Part shown: in pieces, positions 11,206-22,699 of the stretch
How positions within the stretch are numbered: position 1 is the stretch's first letter
Layout of the letters: every line of letters begins with the position of its first letter
Assembly (NCBI RefSeq): GCF_032854445.1
Contig: NC_088303.1
Location: 14,641,501 to 14,705,500 of the forward strand
Direction of reading: 5' to 3'
Source: Liolophura sinensis
Taxonomy: Eukaryota; Mollusca; Polyplacophora; Chitonida; Chitonidae
Length of the DNA stretch: 64,000 bases
Made by a program: the position numbers and the translations under genes
The notes under the pieces: generated by a model
Databases searched by the model: none
The model's input: only the letters and a program-made list of their open reading frames with translations
What the model was told of the DNA's origin: nothing

Positions 11206-11325
11206 ACTTATTGTCGACGGTAGATATTGCTTTATTGTCGACGGAAGGTATTGCTTTATAGTCCACAGTATGTATTGCTAATCGTCCACGGTAGGTATTG
11301 CTTATTGTCCACGGTATGTATTAAA
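11206..11325 (+). repeat. Minisatellite of about 24 bp, 5 units
   Basis: Five units of the form 'ttattgtccacggtaggtat' + 'tgct' with point changes (gtcgacgg / gtccacgg / gtccacag). Confidence 0.85.
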
Positions 11326-12059
11326 TCTGCATTTTACGCGTTGAAAAGCTCGATAATGCTTTCTTGAGCTTTGTCCTGTACATGAGTTCTTAAAATTGAG
11401 AAATCGACAAGCGTATTGATTTCAAACATAAGCACAAAAGCGGATGACAATTTTTGAACAGGATTTTTTACTAGAAAAATCATATAATATACTGATACCA
11501 TCTGACCGATTTCAAGGCAATGAGTCTTACTCACCTGTATACCTGTCGCCTGTGACCTGTATTCAGTTATATACATGTACAACACCAATAGACATGATGA
11601 TGGGTAACTGTCTGTCGTCATATCTTTTAAACTAACAAAATGATTGGTGCGGCTTTTACTGATTGTCTTTTGGTCTTGATGAAAAGTTTTTAGCTTTGTA
11701 GACACTTCCACTAACGTTGCAGATTCTCTATTTGCCGCTACAAGTAGAATTATGCCAATGCGTAGGGGAAAAAAATAACTGGAGATAAGAAAATTTTCAA
11801 CCTTTCAAGATATTAGGGAAACGACTAATTTCAAGACCTTTTTTAGGCATTCTATGCTAGCACTGGGAAAAAAGCTTCTAATGAAGTCCCTTGTTACACC
11901 AGTCAGTTTACTCGACGACAGTTATATTAAGTATTAGGTATATTAATTTGCTTAACAATAAAAGCTGCAATTTGCAAAGTAAACCAAATACTTTGGAGAA
12001 ATACTAAAATAGCCGAAAATAATATTGTTGTTATTTGTGATTTCAAGATTAATTGCATA

Positions 12060-12172
12060 CGATGGCAGTCAGATTTACGGCAGTGAACCACCGACCTTTG
12101 GCAAGTTACATGTGCGCTTTCCCACATGAGACGTACAGATACGCATGTCATATTGGTAAAAGGCAAGTGTTA
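12060..12172 (+). repeat. Dispersed repeat with 'aaccaccgac' core, second copy
   Basis: Contains 'gaaccaccgacctttggca', 'agttacatgtgcgctttcc' and 'gacgtacagatacgcatg', matching 11090-11165 in order and spacing. Confidence 0.45.
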
Positions 12173-12739
12173 TTCAACGAATGTTAGACTGAGCTAATGA
12201 CCACACGGACGCCGTCAACCGTTAATTGTCCGCAAGGCATATGATATGCTTGCCAGTGGTTTCGAATGCAATGGCTCAAACGATGCCTCCCATTTGCTTT
12301 TCGACAGCTGCAATTTATTTATAGTTCTGAGTGTACAACTGCTCAGATGTTAATACGGGTTGCCTGTGTCGACATTTGGAAATGCCTACGGAGTACTGTA
12401 TTGTATGGGTTGTAAAGGGCATTCCAGATGGCAGCAGGGCAAACACACTGTCCACAACATTATTAATGGGAGGTACAATATACAGCGAAATGACTTCGAA
12501 TATGTCTAATATATAGACACTGTCATGGGAGGCCGTGGTGTGCACACAATACAACAAGGGCTTAACCCCATACAGTTTTTGTTCGAAGGTTCGTCGCGTT
12601 CTTTCAACCTAAACAGAAACAGAATTGAGTTGAACCAGTGTCTTGGCGACTTTTGCCCTCAAACAAATCCGCGCAAAAAGTTTGGTTTTCTTGTCAGAAG
12701 GACATCTTTTGCACATGCGTAATTGTTTGCAGCCATAAC

Positions 12740-13374
12740 TTTCCTGGATTCCAAAAATGCACAAATCCCCGTACCGACCTCGCTTTGCCACCACACTTGT
12801 ATCCACTCACTCAAGGAAAGCACTACAAGAAGTACAGTCGTGTACTTAAGTACTGTTGTGCAATTGTAAAAAATCCAGGCGTCAACTGCATGTGGATACC
12901 TAAACGTCCCCCTGAAGATTTAGACGTTCTTTAAGAAATCTACATAGAGCAAAGGAATCCACAGACTCTCCAGATGGTATATGTTATCTGGGCCTATATT
13001 TGTACAAAGACCAAAACGATTTCCTCTCTCGCAGACTTTACGATAAGGGGGATAGATTAAATTTTGACATTGTAAATTATCCTTACATGGACAGCAATAT
13101 ACAGAAGGGCCCTGCATATAGCATGTACATATCTCGCCTTGTAGCATTTGTCAGATCCTGCGTGTTGTGTGACGATTTCAGTCAACGTCACAAGTTATTA
13201 ATGCAAAAATTAGTATGTAAGGTTATTCCATCGAACACCTTCACTCCAAGTTTCTTAAATTTTACAATGATTATAACTCATATGGACACAGCATTTAGAA
13301 TCTCTGGCGCTCAGATCCATGATCGTGTCCAATGCCTGGAGGCTAGGGACTGTATATTCATTGCGTTGAATTAG
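12740..13374 (+). pseudogene. Penelope-like reverse transcriptase, internally deleted copy
   Basis: The left part (about 12740-12900) is the nucleotide counterpart of minus strand 23640-23430 in the other copy (shared 'ggattccaaa', 'cgaaagcactacaagaag' and 'gtatgtggatacttaa'-like stretches). It then jumps at about 12910 to sequence beyond the catalytic YVDD region: 'DSPDG' followed by 'YKDQNDFLSRRLYDKGD', 'DFDIVNYPYMDSN' and 'ISRLVAFVRSCVLCDDF'. All core polymerase motifs between these are gone. Frames shift at about 12930-13000 and again near 13220, so it is a dead copy. Such a protein would have polymerised cDNA for target-primed insertion. Its 3' tail follows at 13385. Confidence 0.78.
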
Positions 13375-13384
13375 ATCGCCACAT

Positions 13385-13695
13385 TGGATATATGTTGTAA
13401 TCAAAGCGCAAGTGAGATACATATTTTGTTATCAAAAACTGATATTCTAGCATGATAAACGATTTCTAAACTGATTTCACTCAGTCGCGTAGAACATACC
13501 TTGCGTCTTTCCTACGTCACTGAAAACTGTTGTCCGCTTCTCTTTGTGTGATTCTGTCCTACTTTTCGTACTTTATATACTTTCTTTAATAATTTGTGTT
13601 AAACGTCGTTTTGGCAGTTGGCCCTGCGATTATTGACCTGGAATGTCCTTATTGGTTGACAGCTGGTATACGAATAAATAAAAACAATCTGAGAC
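13385..13695 (+). mobile_element. Penelope-like element 3' tail
   Basis: Follows the dead coding part at 12740-13374. Landmarks: 'gtaatcaaagcgcaagtgag', 'ctagcatgataaacgattt', 'actgaaaactgttgtccgct', 'gttttggcagttggccctgc', 'attgacctggaatgtcctta' and 'gttgacagctggtatacg'. The same series recurs at 3010, 23940 and 28860 (plus) and at 35550, 37240, 38100 and 41130 (minus), which defines the element's 3' end. Confidence 0.75.
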
Positions 13696-13740
13696 ATAAA
13701 TCTCTGCAGCAATTCTTTCACCTTCTGATGGACGACATCT

Positions 13741-13997
13741 GATTTATTTATTTATTTGATTGGTGTTTTACGCCGTACTCAAGAATATTTCACTTATACG
13801 ACGGCGGTCAGCATTATGGTGGGTGGAAACCCGGGGGAAACCCACGACCATCTGCAGGTTGTTGCAAGACCTTCCCACGTATGGCCGGAGAGGAAGCCAG
13901 CATGAGCTGGACTTGAACTCACAGCGACCGCATTGGTGAGAGAATCCCGGGTCATAACGCTGCGCCAGCGCGGTAACCAACTGAGCCACGGACGACA
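13741..13997 (-). mobile_element. SINE 1, near full-length
   Basis: The best reference copy. On the minus strand it runs from a tRNA-like head (A-box-like 'tggctcagttgg', B-box-like 'gagttcaagtcc') through 'ctcatgctggcttcctctcc' and 'gtataagtgaaatattcttg' to an (AAAT)n tail. Flanking 'ggacgacat' on both sides (left at about 13731, right at about 13989) is a plausible target-site duplication. Pol III transcription from the internal boxes is expected from family knowledge. Confidence 0.9.
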
Positions 13998-13999
13998 TT

Positions 14000-16060
14000 A
14001 GAAGCAAGAAAAAATATCTCTGGCAAGACCGCCTACAGACTGTGGTGAAATCGAGCAACAACAGTGGCCAGGTAGTCGCGCATTATTTATTCTTGCATTA
14101 TTACTCCGTAGATATTATATTGGTTAAATATCCTAGAATTACTGGTACTAACTCAACCCATGAGTTGTAGACAGAAAAGGCATCAAACTCCAAGTTAAAA
14201 GTTCTTCTAGAAAATTTTGAGACGGTCGACTGACGAATGAAGCACTATGTTTAGACACGGTAAACTATTAGCCTTTATTTATATACGAATAAATAAGACC
14301 AACATAAGTCAAACGTGCTGTAGTCACACTGCAAGATTTCTTGTGTTAAATGACTTTTTTTATTTGCCGGTGCATGGAACTGTTCGCAATAATGTGACCA
14401 CAAACTTGAAAAAACATGGAAAATCATAGGTTAGCGGTAAGTTTGCTAGCCATCCAACGGGCCTAATAAGCTGGACAGCTTACAGATTCACTTACGCTCA
14501 GTGTGTTGGGATTTCCTAACAAAAAGCCACAGGATGAGATCAGCCGTACAAAATGGCGCGGCCTGGTTATTCACACTGGGGTGGCTAGGTGCGAGCCAGT
14601 CGAATTTCTCGGAAGACTACTGATTCTTCAGTGGTCTGTCAATGTGGCCAGGACAAAATATGACAGGAGCAGACTTTTCAGAGTGCCCTCCATCAGGCAT
14701 GGTCAACTTCCAAAAACCATGGGTAAAAGACTTTGCGGATAACTCTTCATCCCTCTGTCTGGTGTACCTCCAATAACGAGGCATCAAATACTTTGCCCAG
14801 AGCTGTCGGTGATATCAAACTATTGACGTTTCGCTTTAGTCAGAAAAAACTTTAATGACGGTGCTTAAAACATATCTGCCTGCATTCGCTGCCATGCTTC
14901 TCTCGAACCACTTTACGGCATACAATGATTTATACATTAGCAGTCATTGATTTGCCGTAATCAAAGATAAACACTACACTCCCCATTAGGCATCTTTTAC
15001 TTGCAATCTCAGTCCGAATACCACGTATACCAGTCCTACACCACGAAGGAGAGTTCCAAGTCGATAATCCCAACATTCATTTGCAAAAGAAAAACATGGA
15101 AATCTATCACTAGAATAACGAAATTTAGAAAACATAAAGAAAATTTCAAACTTAAAGCCTTCAGAGTGCTGGGCGGTATGACATATAATAAAAGATTATA
15201 TAATCTATTCATCATAGTGACGTGGATATTTCAGGTCTACCACACATATATGCATGTAGCAGATCTTTCATATAGGTGTCTATGGCCGCTTGCAGCAACG
15301 CCTTATACATATTTAATGGACAATATCCTACAGCAAAGTTAAGATAAACCTCTAAAGTGGCCAGTCGGGAACTCGTCTCGCTGAGGCCCCCGAAGGTAAC
15401 ATGTTTGCTACATATCGTACTGATACGTTAACCTAGCCAGGAGTCTCGGAGTGGCAGCAGTTGTAAGTAAGCCCAGCTCAGATCCTCTCGAGTACATGTC
15501 GAATCAGATCCTCTCGTGAGCTGAGTTAATGGACGGCAGACGACCTCTATGAGTGGCCTGGAAATGAGGAACTTGTGTAACTCCTTCTCAACACACTGTC
15601 CAAAGCTATGTATTCCTTTGTTCTTCAATGTAGTATGCCCCAATTTCCGTTGTGGACAAGAACTGAAGCGTTAGAGCAGAGAGTGGTGTGCTTTTATTGC
15701 ATTTATTGGGACCTCTTCATTTCGTCAATTAAATGTCCCATTGCTTTGCTTTATATGCCCACGGAAGGTAAAGACGGATGGTAAAGCTGACGTTGGCCCA
15801 TAAAGCTTACGGAGGAAACTGGCTTCTATAAGATCCCTACTAATTTGGTGTTAAGGACCAACACCTGGCACGGCATTATAAAATGATTTCTGAATTCTAC
15901 GCTAGATAAACCCCTTGAGAAAATCTGTCTAAGACATGTTAAGCTAGCCATACTCCAATCAGCAAATTCAGAAACTGATGCTAAGATTAAAATGAATAAA
16001 ATAAATGCAGAATAAGGAACAGCAAGTTACTGCAGAGGATTACAAAACAAGGAAACTGCT
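14000..16060. other. No supported gene
   Basis: Frames of up to 113 codons occur (for example 15001-15342, plus) but none has motifs, and codon content follows the AT-rich background. A short duplication 'cagatcctctcg' lies at about 15479-15515. Confidence 0.4.
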
Positions 16061-16061
16061 T

Positions 16062-16130
16062 CGGTGGCCTATTGACTAGAGCGTCCGCCTCAAAGTCGGG
16101 AGACCGGGGCTCGAATTCGGATCAGGTCAT
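16062..16130 (+). repeat. tRNA-like head of a third SINE type
   Basis: 'tggcctattgactagagc' resembles a Pol III A box and 'ggggctcgaattcggatc' a B box at tRNA-like spacing. The region cannot fold as a clean tRNA gene (no matching acceptor stem), so I read it as a SINE head, not a functional tRNA. Confidence 0.5.
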
Positions 16131-16239
16131 ATCAAAGACTTAAAAGTGGTACTTGTTTTGCTTCGCCATTAATAACAACACAGCATTTTCAGTAATTATA
16201 GACGAGTGACATCCGATAAATTGCAATGAACATCCCTGC

Positions 16240-16420
16240 TTTTCTTGACCTAGTTCTGCTTAAGCCATGGTGCTAGGGGGTGTGTAAATTGCTACTATTG
16301 ACTACTGTCGTCGCTGCTCTGGATTTACTCGGTATGCTGTACGTCTTTAATTATAATGTGACTGGTTGGTGTTCTTCGGCATTATACTTCAGTGACGGCA
16401 GTACTTTTACCGGCTTGGAC
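16240..16420 (+). repeat. Dispersed repeat family A copy
   Basis: Contains 'tctgcttaagccatggtgct', 'gtaaattgctactatt', 'actgtcgtcgctgctctgg' and 'tgctgtacgtctttaatta', in the same order as on the minus strand at 17960-18190 but lacking the middle third. Confidence 0.6.
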
Positions 16421-16450
16421 ATACATACACACATACATACATACATACAA
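16418..16450 (+). repeat. (CATA)n microsatellite
   Basis: A short run of 'catacatacatac' type repeats. Confidence 0.85.
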
Positions 16451-16479
16451 AACAATAAATGAATCAACAGCCTAAATTT

Positions 16480-17950
16480 CCTACTTGCAGTAGCTGTATA
16501 TGATTGCTCTGTGCTCTCTCTTATCTTACTAAGCCCTTACTAAGTTCACCCTCCTCCGAGTATATCTGAGAACTAAGACGAAGTAGTATTCTAACGCTTT
16601 TCAACATCACCTATAATATCAGGCAAAAATTTACAAGTTACCGTTCATGAAAAAGTGCTTATCAATTCGACACTTATTCTAGAGATATTAAAGCATCAAT
16701 CATTCTGATTCCAAAAGAGCAGGTTTTTTCAACAGTCATGGGTACTATTGTTATACATAAACACACTATTAAAGTCATACATCAACAACGGTGGCCAACA
16801 GTCTCATCGATCTCTAGCTAATTTTGTTCCCTCCAGACTTTCACAAACTACAATATGATACGAGATCGTATATAATTACGTGGTTGATTCTAATGGACGC
16901 TGTTATTTAAAACCAATGAATTGTCAGACAGCACGTACATACCAGCATATTATATTACACTAGAGGTAGATAAATGTGAATAGGTTGGATGAACTGATTA
17001 AATGGATGAGTCAATGTCAAATAATGTTCGCACAGATAAAAAAAACAACAACTTCGACAAAAGGCGGTTACGCGCACAAATACTTCTCTGGTCCATTTTC
17101 TGGACCTAACAGGCATAGGCCTAGGACCATCCTAAGTCTCTTTTGACGAACAGTCCCCAGATCGACTGATCAGGCCCAAAAGCGAACGAAAATATGAAAA
17201 GAGAGTGCCACAGAAGAGTCAGAAGAGTGCACATTATCGACCAGGCCTTAAAGTGTGAACAGGAAATCTCTGGCGAGCAGATCACCATTGGGTGTGCAAA
17301 ATCGACCAGACCTATATGTGAAAAAAGCAATATATCAAGAAAGTGGGCTCAAGTTTGGTCTGAATACGCTATGATGGCAATAAAAAAGTATCTTTAATTG
17401 ATACCTATGTGAAAATATTATCAATAATCGGGCATGCATTCCCTCAAATAGAATAACGTAGGCACTTCAGCGTTTGCCATGGACTACAGGGGCAGATCAA
17501 AAGATAATGTGTCAGTAGACTGCTTGCTTCCACTGTACCCCTGATGTCAGTCAGCTTTAGCGCACCTCTAAAGGAAAGCCAAATGTGTCTATTGGCTGTT
17601 TCCACAGACCCGGTAGCGGTCGCTTTCTTTATATCTCATTCAATGGAAGCTTCAAAAGAACTTCGAGATTTCCATAGACATCATAAACAAAGCATATAAC
17701 AAAAACCTAAACACCTTAACACCATCAGTGTTTTCGTATACTAACGTACATTACGTTTGCATATATTCCATTCCATTTCAGGAAACCAAATCAGCTCCTG
17801 TTTAAGTTAAACCGAAAATAAATCGCACATTTATCTGGACTTCAGTAGGCCCCTATATATAGCTGGCTTAGTAAAAGCCTCTTTAGAGATTTAGTAAAAT
17901 GTCTGGCGGTCTTTGTCATAACTATGTCTCATTCCACTTAACCCGAGGCT
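16480..17950. other. No supported feature
   Basis: Nothing recognised. Overlapping antiparallel frames at 17121-17397 have no motif. Confidence 0.4.
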
Positions 17951-17959
17951 GGTGGTTCT

Positions 17960-18190
17960 GTAATCATTCATGTTTATCATATCGACAGTAGCAATCAAAG
18001 CACGACTGGGACGTAATTAAAGACGTACAGCACAGAGAGTAAACCCAGAACAACGACGACAGTGTGATAGCTGGCTAATGGTCACACATAATCGGTGAAA
18101 TACGGGCTCTAACTGTTCATGTAAATGCATAAATAGTAGCAATTTACACGCCATGGCTTAAGCAGAATTAGGTCAGAAAAAGATTGCGGT
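17960..18190 (-). repeat. Dispersed repeat family A, most complete copy
   Basis: Minus strand reads, in order, 'tctgcttaagccatggcg', 'gtaaattgctactatttatg', 'catttacatgaacagttaga', 'tgtgaccattagccagcta', 'tcacactgtcgtcg', 'gggtttactctctgtgctgt' and 'agtcgtgctttgattgctac'. The last stretch resembles the 'gcaatcaaagcgcgactg' element of the Penelope-like tails, so the two families may share sequence. Confidence 0.6.
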
Positions 18191-18204
18191 GATGTTATTT
18201 GCAA

Positions 18205-18268
18205 TTCATTAGACGCCACAGGCCTAGGAGACCTTGCCACAGGTCTAGGAGACCTCGCCACAGGTCTA
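18205..18268 (+). repeat. Three 21-bp tandem units
   Basis: 'ccacaggcctaggagacctt' + 'g' repeated three times with one or two changes per unit. Confidence 0.85.
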
Positions 18269-18279
18269 AGAGACCTGCA

Positions 18280-20980
18280 TTAGTATTTAACCTAATTTTT
18301 TTTCTCGGAGAAAGTTATTCTAGTATAGAGTACTTCAGTTCGCTACCTACTTATCACATTATCAAATTGGGAATTCGCCGGTTCGTCCATTCATTTTTAT
18401 ATGTAGGATAAACTGAACATATCCGGAGCCGTCTCAGAATTCGTAACATCTTCTTGGGTTGAGATACAGCACAAAAATTGTACGCGTCTCGACAGTAGGA
18501 CATTCATTATTGATTTTCATGATGCATATAGACAGATTTGTCACCTAGATTTTATACAAAAAATAGACTATCAGAATTGCATTTTTGTTTGGTAATGGTT
18601 ATACTGCGCCCTTGACAGAATTGTCGTAGACATTTTTGTGACAAATATTGAATAATGACAGGTCATTGGCCTGAAGACATTGTGGTGGAAATTCTCATTA
18701 CCCATTGCAGAGATATGAAAATGTCAAGCAGGAAGACGTCTGCTTATTTACAAGCAGGCACTAGTGCAACCATTATCGTACAACAATGCAATAATTAATG
18801 CGAATTAATATTTTACAATAGCTCAAATTACACGAGGTTCCATCGTACTTTGAGATAAGAGAGTACATTTCCCTTGAAAGGAAAGCAAATCAGACGTAGT
18901 AAAATACGCATATCCCGAGTCTCAGATTCGAGATGACATTACAAAGTTAAGCAAAGCCACACCATTATCTCTATGTTAATACGTGATAAATATCAAATGT
19001 TAAGCGCACATTGCAGAAAGTAATGAACATCTACGCAGGCGCAGCGGATTCGATTCGAAACGGGTCGATTTTTGCCTGATCTCGTTGAAAATACATGTAT
19101 TTATTACGTACGTTGAAAAATTTCAAAAGTTAATCCCAATTTTTTTTTTATTTAAATGCACATACGTATCCAGTAACGGCCCTTCGCCACCCACCTTTAA
19201 CGAAGAAATTTATGAGTACATCAGTGCACAGTGGATATCCCACACTGAAAAAACCATCTTCAGATCAGAAAAAATGCTCACTTAAGTCCGACTTAAGCTT
19301 AGGGCCGCTTTGTAAACTGAGCTCCCAAGCCGAATGGGAACAGATCGCTTGTTAGAGTCCACGTAGATGTAGTAAGTAACGAACGATGTCAGAGCGGCAG
19401 GGATATAGACAACCGAAGTCGTGAGTTCAAGCCATTATTTTCTCTATTTTCGTGGGAGTTGTTTCGATGTTAGAAGTTCAAAGCGGACTGGTTAACGCAA
19501 TTGTTTCTGCGTCTAACGTGTTGACCTAGTTTTACAAAAGCTGTCGTCGACTTGTCTACACATATCCTCGATACATATGATTGTAAAACAACATATAAAT
19601 CAACCGCGAACGAATATATAATGTGACGCAGCTGTTTTGTCATTAAGCTTTTTAACACATTTTTAGTGTGCTATTAATATAGCATTTGCATCAAGCATCG
19701 TGTAATGTCAGTCAAACGTGGACCCCATTGCTAGATCGTCTTATGTCCTCTGAAACTATCAGTGTTAATAACAATTTTAGATAATATTGATAATATATTA
19801 ACAGTATTCGTGTAATTAATCAGACGGGAATGTTAATTCACGGCCAGAACTGAATAACCACCTGTGTATAGCTAATGATGAAAATGGAATTTAAAATACG
19901 TGTCACCAACATACACTCGACACTATACATCACACATGGACCATGTTCATTCAAAGAACATTCAAGGAATGTTTAAGAACCATGCGCAAGTCTGTCGTAT
20001 CATCTTAAACGTCCACCCTGAATAAGTGGCTGTCTCTAATGCTCTTCGAGGCCGGAGGATTGTCTTGAGCGATGGAGTTAGTAGCCCTATAGTAACTCTG
20101 TTAGCACCAGTCTCTTAGCCCGCATGTAAATCCGATCCCCTAGACATTGTAATAACATTTCAGACCTGGTCTGTCGTCTTCTGCGGAGGTGAAGATGAAT
20201 AAAACATACTTTTACCCACCTGTCACTTCTGCGCACCGCCAGTCCGTCGTGAGGCGGCCTCACCGTCACACTGTAGAGCTACTCAGCCTTTGTGTGCGCC
20301 AGCAGCATTGGCTCTGTCCGAGGCAAGTGTGTACTGCGATGAAGACTCGATGGCATTGTCAGTGCCACTCACGCAGACTCCCGCCACCTGTTGTGCCAAT
20401 GGCAATGATTGGTTCCCTCTTTGCGATCTGAAGGTAAAATTAACGGAAACCCTTTATTATCAATTGTTTCTGTTGCACTGCCCCGCTACGACACCTCAGT
20501 GACAAGCATTCGTGATGATACGCAAACAAACACGAGCATAGCGGACTAGCTAATAAACATAGATTATATTAGTGAATGTCCATCCTCAGAGACCTCTACA
20601 TGTTTCTGTTAGGATTCATCTGAATTTTGTTGCTTATAAATTCTCCAACAAATTGGCCTCACCAACGCGCCAAAATCGGACAATTCCCGGTCTTCATCAA
20701 TTTAGCTAGACCCTCTGCGCATCGCCACACTGATTTTTAACACAATTACAAAAATGTGTTGCAATATTCTTTTTTCAAGGATCGATATGTATCCATACCT
20801 AATACCGGATTCTTAGCAAGCCCTGCAGTAAGTGTTTCATTTCATGACGAGTTCAACGAGTTTTACACCTGGCTCTCAGGTTACAAAAATATTCGGCATA
20901 CACCAGCAATTTTGTGTGTGTGTTAGGCATGGGAAGAGCTCTGATCCATAGTAGCATTCTATCTCCAGATAGACGTTGTA
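18280..20980. other. No supported gene
   Basis: No recognised exon or repeat. 20225-20433 is open and ends at an AAG|GTAAAA donor-like site, but I could not assign it (see findings). Confidence 0.35.
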
Positions 20981-20984
20981 TTTT

Positions 20985-21185
20985 ATTTATTTCTTTGATT
21001 GGTGTTTCACTCAAGTATATTTGACTTTTGGCCCAAACACAACCCTGTGGAACCCACGATCATCCACAGGTTGCAATTGCTGGCAGACATTCTAATTCAC
21101 GGCGGGAGAGAAAGCCAGTATGAGCTCGACTTCAAACGAGAGCGACCAAATTGGTGACAGGAACCTGAGACATTAATATATTGAG
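20985..21185 (-). mobile_element. SINE 1, diverged copy
   Basis: Contains the (ATTT) tail, 'tttgattggtgtttcac', 'acccacgatcatccacaggt' and 'gccagtatgagctcgac' in the usual order with many substitutions. The 'tataagtgaaatattc' box has decayed. Confidence 0.75.
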
Positions 21186-21739
21186 CTGTGCCTAAACGTT
21201 GTCAATAAAATAAGTGTGTATGACAGTTGCGATTGGCTGAAAATATTTTCCTGGACGACTGAGGACACTGATCTTGTAAGGGTAGAATTTGATAATACAA
21301 CACGACTTTCTGTGCGGATACGTTTTTTCTTGACTGATAAGATACTGGTGACAAACTTCTTTTATTTTATCACCATGATATGGCTCAAATATTGCCGATG
21401 TGGCGTGAAGCCATAATCATCCATTCATTCATTCTTTTATTTTACACACCACAATTCAGACGATTCTCCTTCAGATAAAACAATAAATACTTTGTTTCGA
21501 TCCTTTAACATCATACTGCTCTACAGCCAGAGCACATGTTTGACAATAAACATATCCGTAACGTTCTTATATATTGATAACAATTTGATAGCTCAAAAGC
21601 AACGATATTATATATCACACAGTTTTCTCAGTCATATTATGCACGGTCAGCAAGCAGATGCATTCCAGGAACGACGCTGCCAATAAAAAGGTTTCTCTCA
21701 CAGCGAGTCTGTTCGTCACTAACTACAAATCGCCCACAA

Positions 21740-21925
21740 CATGAGTTATTGTACTGAGATGAAGCCGTGTTTCACCGATTGAGTGGACCATTTGCCAGCT
21801 ATCACACTGTCGTCGCTGCTGTGGTCTTACTCTCTGTGCTGTATGTCTTTTATTGTATTGTAGTCCTGCTTAAACCAGGATTCTGCTGGTGGACTAAGCA
21901 CCCCCGAGGTCTGGTCACTTTGCAT
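21740..21925 (+). repeat. Dispersed repeat family A copy
   Basis: 'gaccatttgccagctatcac', 'actgtcgtcgctgctgtgg' and 'ttactctctgtgctgtatg' are the best-preserved family A core. The downstream part differs from the copy at 17960. Confidence 0.6.
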
Positions 21926-22327
21926 TATTTTAATGTGATTGTATGTTAAATGTGATGATAACATAGCATCTTGAGTAATTCTATATGATTACCCCATATA
22001 TTAAGAAGTACGAACTAACAGTCTACCTAAGGCATGGGTTTGTACCTAAAGTTAATTTTTGGGCGATTGTAAATATTTACAACACGGTTGTCTGTAATAT
22101 TTGATTGTAAAATTAAAACGACTATTATAGCTTAAAAATGCGTGCAAGAAGGTGTAGTTTGGAAGTTAGTACTATGACAGTGATCTTGGGGATTCAACTT
22201 TAGGTTTACGGTTCCTTTGTGCAAACGGCCCCCATTTATCGTTGTATATTAAATGGAAGGCTGCTCAATTTTTGGAGAATCTGGAGTGGATACCAGTGGT
22301 AAGTTGCAGAGGAACTCATACCCTTTC

Positions 22328-22640
22328 ATGGGTGTGAGTGAGTGAGTGAGTGAGTGAGTGCTTGGGGTTTAACGTCGTACTCAACAGTTTTTCAGTCATA
22401 TGACGACGAGGGGAATACATCCCTAGGGTGTATGTGATGTGCCTCCTTGTTGCAGGACGGATTTACACCGCTCTTTTATCTAGTGCTGCTTCACTGAAAC
22501 GGCTTACAAAAGGCAAGTAAGCCACCCCGCCCGAGCCATTATACTGATACGGGTCAACCAGTCGTTGCACTATCGACCCAGGATTGAACCTGGATCTACC
22601 GCTCCCGCTCTACCAACTGTGCTATCTGGGCGGGTTTCAC
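22328..22640 (-). mobile_element. SINE 2 (tRNA-derived, GTGA-tailed)
   Basis: Minus strand starts with a tRNA-like head: A-box-like 'tagcacagttggtagagc' and B-box-like 'caggttcaatcctggg'. It passes through 'gtatcagtataatggctc' and 'ctgcaacaaggaggcacat' and ends in (CACT)n, seen as (GTGA)n on the plus strand at 22328-22356. A second copy lies at 61535-61830. It is distinct from SINE 1 in every segment. Confidence 0.8.
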
Positions 22641-22699
22641 AGGTGTGACGCACAGATGTGCACACCACGTATATTATTATACTACACCATGTCGAAGGC

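Noticed and set aside
15001-15342. 113-codon plus-strand frame
   Set aside because: Lys/Ile/Tyr-rich composition follows the AT bias; no motif.
16062-16130. Functional tRNA gene
   Set aside because: A- and B-box-like stretches are present but no acceptor stem or clean cloverleaf; better as a SINE head.
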